DNA from: Acidobacteriota bacterium | GTDB lineage: Bacteria > Actinomycetota > Acidimicrobiia > Acidimicrobiales > RAAP-2 | Length of the DNA stretch: 39,626 bases | Assembly: GCA_028873575.1 (NCBI GenBank) | Contig: JAGWHY010000011.1 | Location: 1-39,626 of the forward strand | Direction of reading: 5' to 3' | Part shown: piece after piece, positions 1 through 7,334 of the stretch | How the letters are laid out: each line of letters starts with the position of its first letter | Position numbering within the stretch: the first letter of the stretch is position 1 | Notes under the pieces: model-generated | Seen by the model: only the letters and a program-made list of their open reading frames with translations | Told to the model about the DNA's origin: nothing | The model's database searches: none | Made by a program: the position numbers and the translations under genes

Positions 1-34
1 GAACCACGCTAGTAGGCGCGGGCCGTCGAGGAAT

Positions 35-838
35 CTAGGCCGCGCTCAACAGTCGGTAACGCCCCCACGCGACCGCCGTACGCACCAGGTCGCGCGCGCC
101 GGCGCGCAGATTGTCCATCGTCCCGTCCACGCACAAGAGCACGCCTGCTTCGGGCCAGAGGCCCACGAATCGCGTGCTGGGGCGCCCCTCGGGGTCACTC
201 AGCGCGTCGATCGTGAGGTCCGCGCGAAGCCCCGGGCCGGCACTTTTGCCCGGCGCGCCCGCGCGCACGCGAACCACGACCCGACCGTGGGGACCTTCGA
301 CGACGAGGTCGCGGCGTGCGCGTAGCGACGTGCGGGCGTGCTCGACGTCGTAGTGGGCGTCGGCGACGGCGACGGACCAGGGGTGGGCGAGACCGGTGGC
401 CACCTCGGTCAACTGCGCGGCCCACGAGGCCGCCTCGGCCTGGACGATCGCGCGCGCCTCGGGGGAGAGTTGGGCGAGGTAACTGGCGAGCGAGCCGGCG
501 CGCCCGTACCCGGCGGCCGCCCGGACGATGAGTTCGTCCACCTCGTGGCTGACCGCCTCGAGCACGCTGAGATCGTGCGCGCGCGCTCGGCGAAGTGCGC
601 CGTTGGCGAGCGCGCGTCGGGTCATCACGGGGGACCAGGCGAAGCCGTCGTGGGGGCGTCCGCCGTGTTCCACCATCCAGGCGTCAATGGCCCGATGGTG
701 ATTCGTAGGCACGGCGCGAAAGCGCGCGGCGAGTGATCGGCGGTGATCGTCGTTGAGACACGCGCTGGTTGCGGGCGCGCCCGCGACGAGTTCGTCGAGG
801 GCGTTCGGCGCGCTGCGTCGGTGCGTGAGCGTGGTCAC
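35..838 (-). CDS. Conserved-looking hypothetical protein, second gene of a two-gene operon
   Basis: A 267-residue protein of unknown function. I chose GTG 838 because it overlaps the TGA of the upstream gene in a GTGA junction (835-838), which implies translational coupling; the open frame continues further upstream only as Arg-rich shadow sequence inside that gene. The N-terminal two thirds look helical and contain an Ala-rich stretch (SYLAQLSPEARAIVQAEAA). The C-terminal third looks alpha/beta, with strands such as RRDLVVEG, GRVVVRVRAG and GLRADLTIDAL and a final VLLCVDGTMDNLRAGARDLV. No signal peptide or membrane segment is visible. It is the obligate-looking partner of the PD-(D/E)XK-like protein before it, and its C-terminal strands could be a diverged domain of the same general type, but I cannot name a family. 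That it is a real gene is well supported by frame, coupling and composition; its function is unknown. Confidence 0.7.
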   Translation of the reverse strand: MTTLTHRRSAPNALDELVAGAPATSACLNDDHRRSLAARFRAVPTNHHRAIDAWMVEHGGRPHDGFAWSPVMTRRALANGALRRARAHDLSVLEAVSHEVDELIVRAAAGYGRAGSLASYLAQLSPEARAIVQAEAASWAAQLTEVATGLAHPWSVAVADAHYDVEHARTSLRARRDLVVEGPHGRVVVRVRAGAPGKSAGPGLRADLTIDALSDPEGRPSTRFVGLWPEAGVLLCVDGTMDNLRAGARDLVRTAVAWGRYRLLSAA

Positions 839-1626
839 GGGCGAACTCCCGCCGCCCGAACCACGTCGAGAAGTTCCTCGAGTCCTCGGTGCAAGAGCGC
901 GGCGTCGACGTCGCGACTCCAGAGCTCGCCCGTGGCCGTGGAGAAGGCCGACGTGCGAAGTGGCGTCGTGGACGTGCGCAACGTCTGGACTAGAGCGTGA
1001 AAGCGGGTGACGCGTTCGATGTTCTCGTCCAAGGGCGCGGTCGTGACGTCGAGCAAAACGACGGAGGCGTGTGGCGTCGCGGTCGACCCCACCATGAGAT
1101 CGACGACGTCGCGTAGCACGAGGTTCCCGCCGGCGAGACGTTGCGACGCGCGCACGCCCGTCCGCGGGAGCCAACGACCGCCGACGGGGCCGAAGACGCC
1201 AGACAGTGTGCGCGCGTGCGCGTCGACGGCGCTGGCCAGGCGGGCGCGTTCGTCGGCGTCGAGACCGTCGACAAAGTCGACGAGGTCGTTGGACCCAACC
1301 TCGCAGCGCCACGCGTTGAGCGCGGACTCAAAGGGCCGCTCCAGGTCCGCCCCCACGCAGAGCAAACGCAACGCTTGGTTGACTAAGACACCGCGGGCTT
1401 GCGCGAGCGGGGGGGCGACGTCGCCGGTGTACGTCGAGCGCAGCGACGACGCGCGAATGACGAGTGGCGCGTCGGCGACCACATCACCCCAGAGGGCGAA
1501 GAGCTCGTCCTCGAGGTGTGCGCGCAGGCCGGGGGCGGTGGCGAGGTCGCGCGCGGGTCGCCGCGAGGGGTCGCCGCGCAGGCTGTCGAGGAGTCCCAGG
1601 GGAGGCGTGTCAAGCAGTGAAGTCAT
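835..1626 (-). CDS. PD-(D/E)XK nuclease-fold-like protein, probably catalytically altered
   Basis: A 263-residue protein. The start is ATG 1626; the frame is open upstream but that extension is Asp/Arg-rich shadow sequence running through a small divergent gene. The C-terminal half follows the pattern I know from actinobacterial RecB-like/PD-(D/E)XK proteins: a strand ending in Asp (RDVVDLMVG, D176), then a strand VVLLDV where D-x-K is expected, then a helix RFHALVQTLR, a strand SAFSTATGEL and a final helix ELLDVVRAAG. The residue at the catalytic Lys position is Thr (D193-V-T195), so nuclease activity is doubtful. Nothing else marks a function. It is translationally coupled to the next gene (GTGA at 835-838). 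A weak -10-like CAGACT lies 6 nt before the ATG. The fold assignment is pattern recognition, not a search result. Confidence 0.55.
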   Translation of the reverse strand: MTSLLDTPPLGLLDSLRGDPSRRPARDLATAPGLRAHLEDELFALWGDVVADAPLVIRASSLRSTYTGDVAPPLAQARGVLVNQALRLLCVGADLERPFESALNAWRCEVGSNDLVDFVDGLDADERARLASAVDAHARTLSGVFGPVGGRWLPRTGVRASQRLAGGNLVLRDVVDLMVGSTATPHASVVLLDVTTAPLDENIERVTRFHALVQTLRTSTTPLRTSAFSTATGELWSRDVDAALLHRGLEELLDVVRAAGVRP

Positions 1627-1659
1627 GCGACGAGTCTGCGTCACGCCTGTGACACGACC

Positions 1660-1665
1660 TAATCT
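1660..1665 (+). promoter_or_regulatory. -10 box (TAATCT) for a leaderless mini-protein
   Basis: TAATCT fits the actinobacterial TANNNT consensus and ends 6 nt before GTG 1672, so transcription would begin at or next to the start codon. Confidence 0.45.
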
Positions 1666-1671
1666 GACGAG

Positions 1672-1785
1672 GTGTTCGCCGCCGTCTTTGGAATCTTCGT
1701 CGTCGCGCTCGTCGTCCTCGTCGTGTTGACGGTGCGTTGGGCGATTGTGCGTGACCGGGCTCGCCGAGGCGACCAAGCGAAGTAG
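1672..1785 (+). CDS. Small single-span membrane protein, 37 residues
   Basis: A 37-residue open frame (GTG 1672, TAG 1783-1785) in the gap between two minus-strand genes. Residues 2-21 form one uninterrupted hydrophobic segment rich in Val, Leu, Phe and Ala, followed by a basic tail (residues 22-37, with RWAIVRDRARRGDQAK). That is the layout of a one-pass inner-membrane mini-protein with its C-terminal tail in the cytoplasm. A TANNNT -10 box lies 6 nt before the GTG, the same spacing seen before many other genes here, and that is the main reason to believe it is expressed. No family is recognised. Its stop is 4 bases from the end of the convergent coiled-coil gene (1790). It could be a chance hydrophobic frame, because GTC/CTC-rich DNA easily encodes Val/Leu. 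Confidence 0.45.
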   Translation: MFAAVFGIFVVALVVLVVLTVRWAIVRDRARRGDQAK

Positions 1786-1789
1786 TGCC

Positions 1790-2029
1790 TTACGACGCGT
1801 CGCCGTTCAGGCGTCGCTGGAGTTCTTGCACGGTGCGATCGAGATCGGCGATGGCGCGCTCGAGGACGGAGAATCGAGCGGCCATCGCTTCGTCAACGCG
1901 CTCGTCAACGCGCTTGTCGACTTGATCGCGAAGTTTGCCGTCGAGCGTGTCGACGAGGGGCTGGGTTAACTGACGAAACCGGCTCTTCAGGTCTTGGGAT
2001 TTGTTCGTTGGTTCGTCGGCGTCGCTCAC
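1790..2029 (-). CDS. Small coiled-coil protein, 79 residues
   Basis: A highly charged, helical 79-residue protein from GTG 2029. The longer open frame upstream is rejected because it runs antiparallel through the secreted-protein gene as Arg/Pro/Ser-rich shadow sequence. Residues 15-75 carry repeating hydrophobic positions (LTQPLVDTLDGKL, KRVDERVDEAM, RFSVLERAIADLDRTVQEL), which predict an amphipathic helix or coiled coil and probable oligomerisation. There is no signal peptide or membrane segment. A -10 box (TAGTCT, 2042-2037) lies exactly 7 nt before the GTG and overlaps the stop codon of the preceding gene, so it can have its own leaderless transcript. Function is unknown; the shape suggests a scaffolding, regulatory or nucleoid-type accessory role, but that is a guess. 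Confidence 0.65.
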   Translation of the reverse strand: MSDADEPTNKSQDLKSRFRQLTQPLVDTLDGKLRDQVDKRVDERVDEAMAARFSVLERAIADLDRTVQELQRRLNGDAS

Positions 2030-2036
2030 GCCACTA

Positions 2037-2042
2037 AGACTA
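2037..2042 (-). promoter_or_regulatory. -10 box (TAGTCT) before the coiled-coil gene
   Basis: Read on the minus strand, TAGTCT ends 7 nt before GTG 2029. It shares bases with the TAG stop (2040-2042) of the upstream secreted-protein gene. Confidence 0.5.
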
Positions 2043-4271
2043 CGGCGCGCAGTAGACCCCGTAGTTGAACTGCAACGTATTGAACTGTCCGGACCACGGG
2101 GGGTTGGCGAGGGTCTGTTCTTCCTTGGAAAGGGTGGATTTTGGCGTGCACTGCGCGCCAAAGGAGATGAAGCCGCGCACGTTCGCGCCACTCGCGCCCG
2201 GCACCGGGATGGGCCCCCCGCCCGAAAACGCGACGGCCATGAAGACCGGCAGTGGTGAGGTCGAGAGTTGGTAGTTGCGGTACTCGGATTGACTCGCGTA
2301 CACGCCGGCGTTGAGCGAAGGATCGACCGACGAAAGACCACTCGCCCAGCCCCGCAACATGGCCGCCCAGTACGTCGCGTACTGGGCCAGCGTGGCGCTC
2401 GACGCCCCACCGGGCGCGTCGAGGTGCGAGTGATTATCGGGGTAGCCCTCGGGGTCGAAGATGACCCAATCGGGTTTGAGGCCGACGCCGAGACCGCGGT
2501 AGGCGTCGATCTGCGTGGCGACCCACGCGCCAGCGCTGAAGCCGTGTTGGTAGTACGTCGTGACCGTTTGGGCTTCCTTGGCGAGGGGACCACTCACCGT
2601 CCAAAACGAAAGCCACGTGACGCGCTTGTGCGCGTTGTAGATCGTTTGACCGAGGAGAAAATCTGGTGAGTTCGCGACGCTGCTCGAGGAGGTGAAGCCA
2701 ACCCAGGGCGCGCTCATCGTCCCGAGTCCTCCGGTGTCGGAGATAATCGGCCAGCCGTCCTGAATGGACTGAGACCACTTCGCGCTGGGGATGGCGTACA
2801 CGCCCACGCCCTGGGGCGGCGGCGACGAGACGCCCGCGGCGTACAGCGTCAGCGCACCGTTGACGCTCAGGCCCGTGACGACGTTGCTGACGGTACGCGC
2901 GTTCGATCCCGCGGTCACCGACACGTCCGTCGACGTCCACGACGACGTCCCAATCGTGCTCGTCAGTACGAAGAGGTCTCCCCAGTTCGCTGCCTGACCC
3001 GCGACGCTCACTTGGCTTCCCGCGACGTTAAGTGCGAGGGCGCCGGCGAGTGGTGGCGCGCCCGTGGCGAGGGAGGTCACCGCGGTGGCGTTCCAAGTCG
3101 TCGCGCCGGTCGGCAGACTTGGCGTGACCACACTTATGACGGGGGGTTGCGTCGTACTCGTCGTGGTACTCGGGCTGGTACTCGTAGTGGTCGAGGTGGA
3201 GGGCGCGGGTGACGTGACGAGGTTGCTCAGAGTGGTGGTGAAGAGCTCGACCGCGCCCGAGTTGGTCAACGCGGCAACGTCGGCCACGCTCGTGGAGTGC
3301 GCGACGCTTAACGCGCCGTTGACCTTGGGCGCGCCCGTTGCGCCCGTGATGTTTTGAGTGCCCCAGGAGGCGAAGGAGCTGCCGGTATTGACGTAGTCCA
3401 CGAGCGTGCCGCTACTCAATGTCGTGACGACTGCCGCGACGAGGCCGGGTAGCACGATTGGGTCGCTCGAGAAGGCCGGGGACGGCGTCGCGACGGTGGT
3501 CGTGGTGGTCGAGGATGGGGGCGTGGTGGTCGACGTCGTCGACGTCGTCGACGTGGTGGTAGTGGTCGTCGTCGTCGTCGTGGTCTTCGTCGCGGGTGGC
3601 GCAATGGTGTGTTGCACCCCGGCGTAAATGGGTAACGGGTCGAGGTTGTTCCACGTCAGACGAAGCACCTCGATCGAGTTGTTCGAGGTACGAAAGGCCA
3701 CGGTGCCGGTGGAGGCGGCAACTTGCACGCTCGGCAGCCCGTTAGCCGCGAGCACGCCGGTGAGGTTACTTAGATCGGTGTGCACGAAGGGCCGCCACGG
3801 CGTGCCGCGATGAAGGCGCGCCCACCACGGCGTGAGGGCTTCGTTGGGAGAGACCAAGATGACGTGACCGATTTGATCGACGTAGATCACGTCGACGTTG
3901 CCGTAGGGGTCGAAGAAGGGGATGGGATCGGCGGCCGGCACCGGCACGTCGTTGGACGTCGTGAGATCGTTCCACTGCATCGTGTTGTCGTTGGCGACCG
4001 TGACCACGATGAGGTCGCCACTGGTGTCGCGGTAGGCCAGGGCACCACCGTTGGCGTTCGTCGCGCCGTGGGGACCGCCGACCATCGTCGTATGGTGCAA
4101 CAGACTCTGAAGAGACACGGCGTTCCAGGGCAACGGAGCGACACCCGTGTCGACGAATTGGTAGAGCGGGAGACCCGACGCGCTCGCCGAGGTCGCGCCA
4201 CGGGTGATTGCCGGCCACAGAGTGGTACTGGCCAAGATGACCAACAGCACCGCTAGTCGACGTCGCTTCAC
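2040..4271 (-). CDS. Secreted protein: N-terminal repeats, Thr-rich linkers, C-terminal glycosidase-like TIM barrel
   Basis: 743 residues from GTG 4271, which has a purine-rich GGGGA ribosome site about 6 nt upstream. Residues 1-26 are a signal peptide (basic start, hydrophobic core, end near TRGATSA). Residues 35-220, 275-352 and 385-482 are three diverged copies of a beta-rich unit whose repeats contain a Trp-Asn/Gly-Thr-type turn followed by NGGAL/NGAL/AGAL, reminiscent of propeller-type or adhesion repeats. Two Ser/Thr-rich linkers (about 228-260 and 354-377) separate them and would be suited to O-glycosylation. Residues about 490-743 look like a TIM barrel of the GH25-like/Rv2525c-like glycosidase class: WLSFWTVSG, then DWVIFDPEGYP with D606 and E608 as candidate acids, then AGVYAS and VFMAVAFSGGG. 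C708 and C741 could form a disulphide. An extracellular role in glycan or cell-wall hydrolysis or binding is an inference; activity is unproven. Confidence 0.75.
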   Translation of the reverse strand: MKRRRLAVLLVILASTTLWPAITRGATSASASGLPLYQFVDTGVAPLPWNAVSLQSLLHHTTMVGGPHGATNANGGALAYRDTSGDLIVVTVANDNTMQWNDLTTSNDVPVPAADPIPFFDPYGNVDVIYVDQIGHVILVSPNEALTPWWARLHRGTPWRPFVHTDLSNLTGVLAANGLPSVQVAASTGTVAFRTSNNSIEVLRLTWNNLDPLPIYAGVQHTIAPPATKTTTTTTTTTTTSTTSTTSTTTPPSSTTTTTVATPSPAFSSDPIVLPGLVAAVVTTLSSGTLVDYVNTGSSFASWGTQNITGATGAPKVNGALSVAHSTSVADVAALTNSGAVELFTTTLSNLVTSPAPSTSTTTSTSPSTTTSTTQPPVISVVTPSLPTGATTWNATAVTSLATGAPPLAGALALNVAGSQVSVAGQAANWGDLFVLTSTIGTSSWTSTDVSVTAGSNARTVSNVVTGLSVNGALTLYAAGVSSPPPQGVGVYAIPSAKWSQSIQDGWPIISDTGGLGTMSAPWVGFTSSSSVANSPDFLLGQTIYNAHKRVTWLSFWTVSGPLAKEAQTVTTYYQHGFSAGAWVATQIDAYRGLGVGLKPDWVIFDPEGYPDNHSHLDAPGGASSATLAQYATYWAAMLRGWASGLSSVDPSLNAGVYASQSEYRNYQLSTSPLPVFMAVAFSGGGPIPVPGASGANVRGFISFGAQCTPKSTLSKEEQTLANPPWSGQFNTLQFNYGVYCAP
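3141..3209 (-). repeat. Second Ser/Thr-rich linker-coding repeat
   Basis: Low-complexity ACN/TCN codons encoding residues of about 355-377 of the secreted protein (SAPSTS-type followed by TTTSTS). It is a flexible linker between the second and third beta-rich units. Confidence 0.6.
3492..3590 (-). repeat. Poly-Thr trinucleotide microsatellite inside a coding region
   Basis: On the plus strand this reads as runs of GTC/GTG triplets, and on the coding strand as ACN codons. It encodes an 11-residue Thr run, then three STT units, then a further Thr run (residues about 228-260). The frame is kept and codons are mixed, so it is under protein-level constraint but could also slip during replication in 3-base steps. 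Confidence 0.75.
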
Positions 4272-4323
4272 TCAAGTCCCCTAGGAGGTGCACACCGTCC
4301 GCACGGGGACCAGCACCATCACG

Positions 4324-4329
4324 AGTTTA
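4324..4329 (-). promoter_or_regulatory. Possible -10 box (TAAACT) for the secreted glycosidase-like gene
   Basis: TAAACT on the minus strand lies in the 104-base gap after the S53 protease gene. It would give a leader of about 45 nt with a ribosome site before GTG 4271. No convincing -35 was found, and the rest of the gap shows no clear terminator. Confidence 0.35.
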
Positions 4330-4375
4330 GGACGCCAACATTGCGCGCGGGGTCGCCCGACAACGACGTCGATTA

Positions 4376-6724
4376 CTACGATTTTGTAACAACTCGTCGC
4401 GTCGGGCTCGCCGGCGAGACGCCCGCGGCGTTCAGCGCGCGCACGCGCACGAGATAGACGTGATGTTTTAAGAGATTGCGCACGTTCACGGTCGTCGACG
4501 TGAACGTCACCCAGGACGCGCCCCCATTAAGCGAGTACTGAAAGCGCGTCACGCCTGACTCGTTCGTCGTGGGTGATTGGACGCGCAAGACGAAGCCCCC
4601 CGACGTCGCCGTGATCGCGACAACCCGCGGCGTCTTCGGCGAGGTGGAACCCGCGACGAAGTCGAACGTCGTCTCGTAGATCACGGCGCCGTGGTAGGTC
4701 AAGGTGACGTGCACTGGACCCCCCGCGGTCGAGGAAATCGAGGACGAGACGGACCCGTTCGCGTCGGTGGTGACGGGGTAGCTCGCGTGGCCGGGGCCCT
4801 GGCGGCTCGTGGCGTCGGCGTCGATGGTGAGCTCGCCCGACGATGAGGTCGCTTCGACGTTCACGATCTGGTTCGCGAGGGCCGCGCCGTTGGCGTTGTG
4901 CAACGTCGCGCTCACCGTGGCGGTTCCCGACGGGGCCACCGGTGTGCCGGTGGACTTTGTGAAGCTGCTCTTTGACGGGTCGACGTTGTTGTCAGGACAC
5001 AGTCCGCTGATAAAGGCGGCGCCGTTTGGGCTTCCCAGCCCCGAGGCCATGTCGTAACCCGGGCCCGCGCTGTAGTTGCCAAGGCCGTACACGTCGTTTG
5101 ATCCAGTGGTCACGTCGACAAAGTCACTCGAAGGCATCTGATACAGCTGCGGATTTAAAAAGCCGAGTCGTCCGACGTTGCAGGCCTGGGTCGCGACCGC
5201 GACGAGGGCGCTGACGAGCGGTGAACCAATGGACGTTCCCCCGATCGTGAACCAGGCGGGGGTTGCGCAACCGCCGCTGTTGGGAAAGTACTGAATGAAG
5301 CCCGTTGACGGGTCACCCATAACGGAAAGATCCGGCACCATACGGGTGGTGACGCTCGCGGTCGGTCCGGTCGTAACCTGCCAACTCGGGCGTGACCAGA
5401 TCACTGACGCGCCACCCCCACCGCCGCCCGCGCCGCCGCAGGCGCTGCCCGCGGAGGACTGGCTCCACACCGTTTCGTTCAGCGGCGAGATACTCGTGAC
5501 GGTTAGGCCCCCGACGCCCGTGACGAAGGGTTGGGAGGCGGGATCGTCTACCGCAAGCGCGGTCGAACTGGTCGAACCGCCGGTGCAATCCGACGACCCA
5601 CTGTCGCCGGCGGAGGCCAGCACACTTTGGCCCTGCGCGGCCATCTGTTCGAAGATTGCCTGCTCGCCAGTGGTGTCGCCGTTGGGGTCGGTCTCGCAGG
5701 TTCCCCACGAGACCGAGAGCACGTTGGCGGTGTTGTCGTCGGCGACGCGGGCGTACACGTCGAGCGGCCCCGAGTTGTTGTTTGGTCCTTGGTAGATCTC
5801 GATTTTGGCGCCGGGCGCGAGTACGCCCACCTCTTCAGTGTCGAGCGTGGCCTCGTCGCTGAAGCCGCTACCCGGTCCACCGTCGACGTTGGTCACCGTG
5901 ACGTTGGGCGAGACGCCGTAGCACGAGAAGTACGTGTTGACGTCACTTTGGCTGAAGAGGCCTAACTCGTAGACCGCGATGGTCTGTCCGACGCCCGTGT
6001 TGCCGGCGGCCCACGCCTGATCGAAACCGTAGAGCTTGGCCTGTTGCTGCGCGGTGTAGCCGTAGAGCTGATTAGGTCCGTTGGTCGTGGCGTCACCGGC
6101 CGACGGACAGGTGGTGGGTCCGTGGGGCGCGCTGGAGGTGAGTGTTCGACTTAGGTGCGGCGAGGCGATTCCCGGTGTCGAAAGACCGACGACGGCGGCG
6201 ACGTCAGGGGCGAGTGACGAGGGCACGCTCGCCGCACGCGCGAACTGAGCCACCACGACGCCACCTGGAGTGCGGATATTTTCAACACTCGTCGCGAACG
6301 CGCGCGCGACGTCGGCGTCGTGCCCGCGCAGGGAGACCAGGGTGCGCGCCTTGTTCACGCCGGTGACGCGTACGCCGTAGCTCGCGAAGTAGGCGCGGAC
6401 CGCCCGCACGCTCGCTTTCGACGCGCCGAAGCGCCGGGCGAACGTTGACGGCGTGACGAAGTGACGAAAGTTGGGCGAACGGGGGTTGTAGAGCGACGAC
6501 AGAAACGCGGTGAGTTCGCGTTGGTGGGGCTGGCGCAGGACTACGTCGAAGTTCGTTGAGCCCCCGGGCGAGGCGACGGTCTCACCGTGGGTGAGCGTGG
6601 TGGCGCTCGCGACGACGACGCGCGGCGTCGCCGACAGCGCGTTGGTGACCGGAAGGGCCAAGGCGAGCACGCTGACGCTCGCGATGGCACTGAGCGTTCG
6701 TAAATGGCGCGGGGGGCGACGCAT
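4376..6724 (-). CDS. Secreted S53 family peptidase (sedolisin/kumamolisin-like) with C-terminal Ig/FnIII-like domains
   Basis: 782 residues. S53 enzymes are serine-carboxyl proteases that usually work outside the cell at acid pH. Residues 1-31 are a signal peptide. Residues about 40-190 match the pro-kumamolisin activation domain (YNPRSPNFRHFVTPSTFARRFG). The catalytic domain spans about 215-578, with Glu291 and Asp295 in DEATLDTEE, oxyanion Asp374 in SAGDSG and nucleophile Ser498 in GGTSIGSP. The calcium site is marked by D537/V538 (DVTTG) and D558 (GYDMASGLG). All key residues are present, so it should be active. A Gly-rich loop lies at about 430-439. Residues about 585-690 look Ig-like and about 695-782 fibronectin type III-like (FQYSLNGGASW, YLVRVRALNAAG). 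ATG 6724 is preceded by TAGGCT with a 7-nt spacer. It lies upstream of, and in the same direction as, the secreted glycosidase-like gene. Confidence 0.93.
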   Translation of the reverse strand: MRRPPRHLRTLSAIASVSVLALALPVTNALSATPRVVVASATTLTHGETVASPGGSTNFDVVLRQPHQRELTAFLSSLYNPRSPNFRHFVTPSTFARRFGASKASVRAVRAYFASYGVRVTGVNKARTLVSLRGHDADVARAFATSVENIRTPGGVVVAQFARAASVPSSLAPDVAAVVGLSTPGIASPHLSRTLTSSAPHGPTTCPSAGDATTNGPNQLYGYTAQQQAKLYGFDQAWAAGNTGVGQTIAVYELGLFSQSDVNTYFSCYGVSPNVTVTNVDGGPGSGFSDEATLDTEEVGVLAPGAKIEIYQGPNNNSGPLDVYARVADDNTANVLSVSWGTCETDPNGDTTGEQAIFEQMAAQGQSVLASAGDSGSSDCTGGSTSSTALAVDDPASQPFVTGVGGLTVTSISPLNETVWSQSSAGSACGGAGGGGGGASVIWSRPSWQVTTGPTASVTTRMVPDLSVMGDPSTGFIQYFPNSGGCATPAWFTIGGTSIGSPLVSALVAVATQACNVGRLGFLNPQLYQMPSSDFVDVTTGSNDVYGLGNYSAGPGYDMASGLGSPNGAAFISGLCPDNNVDPSKSSFTKSTGTPVAPSGTATVSATLHNANGAALANQIVNVEATSSSGELTIDADATSRQGPGHASYPVTTDANGSVSSSISSTAGGPVHVTLTYHGAVIYETTFDFVAGSTSPKTPRVVAITATSGGFVLRVQSPTTNESGVTRFQYSLNGGASWVTFTSTTVNVRNLLKHHVYLVRVRALNAAGVSPASPTRRVVTKS

Positions 6725-6731
6725 GGCCTTT

Positions 6732-6737
6732 AGCCTA
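6732..6737 (-). promoter_or_regulatory. -10 box (TAGGCT) of the S53 protease gene
   Basis: On the minus strand TAGGCT ends exactly 7 nt before ATG 6724, and no ribosome site is present, which fits a leaderless transcript. Confidence 0.55.
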
Positions 6738-6776
6738 CGAAGTCAGTCGTCGGTTCGGTCCGCACCTCGGGGATTC

Positions 6777-7295
6777 TTAAAAATGATTCGCCGGATCGAC
6801 GCGCACCCCGGCCGCCGCGTAGCGGGCGGAGAGGTCGGCGCAGTCACGACAGACCGATTCGGGAATGAGGCCGACGCGCATGAGGCCGGAGAAAATCGCG
6901 CAGCCCAGACAAAAGCCGAAGAAGCCCTCGAGGGACGCCGCCGCGACGAGGGGTAGGAGCACCCAACGCGCGTCGAGCCACCCGACGCTGAGCCACAGCA
7001 CCAGCGCAACACCTGAAAAAGCGAGGCCAATAGTTTGGGCGAACCGCTTGGGCGGACCGGCGACGAAACGTTGCCAACGCACGAGTCGTGGGGCGGCGAC
7101 GTGAACGGCGAAGCGGCCGAGTGGAGAGATTTTTGGCCCGGCCGCGACGCGCGCCGCGAAACCGTAGGTGAGAGGAATCAAGAGCCACGCCCAGCCGGTG
7201 ACGAACGTCACGACGGCCAAGGTGACGACGCCCAGAGCGACACTGCGCGCGGCGGCGTCATCCACCGGATTGGGAAAGGAGAAAAAGTTCTTCAC
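6777..7295 (-). CDS. DUF4395-like membrane protein with two CxxC motifs
   Basis: 172 residues from GTG 7295, with TAGACT 7 nt upstream. Hydrophobic segments lie at about 17-50 (probably two spans), 86-106 and 111-140, so about four membrane passes are likely. The C-terminal half holds two Cys pairs, C129-x2-C132 (GFCLGC) and C149-x2-C152 (CRDC), positioned around the last span and suited to metal binding or thiol redox. The GFFGFCLGC pattern and length match what I recall of DUF4395 proteins, which are common in actinobacteria and have no proven function. It follows the TauE/SafE-type transporter in the same direction, and together they could deal with sulfur compounds; that is inference from context only. 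Confidence 0.75.
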   Translation of the reverse strand: MKNFFSFPNPVDDAAARSVALGVVTLAVVTFVTGWAWLLIPLTYGFAARVAAGPKISPLGRFAVHVAAPRLVRWQRFVAGPPKRFAQTIGLAFSGVALVLWLSVGWLDARWVLLPLVAAASLEGFFGFCLGCAIFSGLMRVGLIPESVCRDCADLSARYAAAGVRVDPANHF

Positions 7296-7302
7296 CTAAC
7301 AA

Positions 7303-7308
7303 AGTCTA
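7303..7308 (-). promoter_or_regulatory. -10 box (TAGACT) of the DUF4395 gene
   Basis: On the minus strand it ends 7 nt before GTG 7295; no ribosome site is visible. Confidence 0.5.
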
Positions 7309-7334
7309 GTGAAATAGTCATCAATTGTGACAGG

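Noticed and set aside
1-34. Start or end of another gene at the left edge
   Set aside because: Only 34 bases lie left of the first stop codon, with no frame or signal that can be assigned.
839-1312. Long minus-strand open frame extending the first gene upstream
   Set aside because: It lies wholly inside the neighbouring gene in another frame and is extremely Arg-rich; the GTGA coupling at 835-838 gives a better start.
2030-2593. Upstream open extension of the coiled-coil gene
   Set aside because: The sequence is Arg/Pro/Ser-rich shadow of the secreted-protein gene on the same strand in another frame, and a -10 box directly precedes GTG 2029.
3141-3590. CRISPR-like or tandem DNA repeat array
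   Set aside because: The repeats are mixed Thr/Ser codons in frame within a protein gene, with no constant spacer or palindromic repeat.
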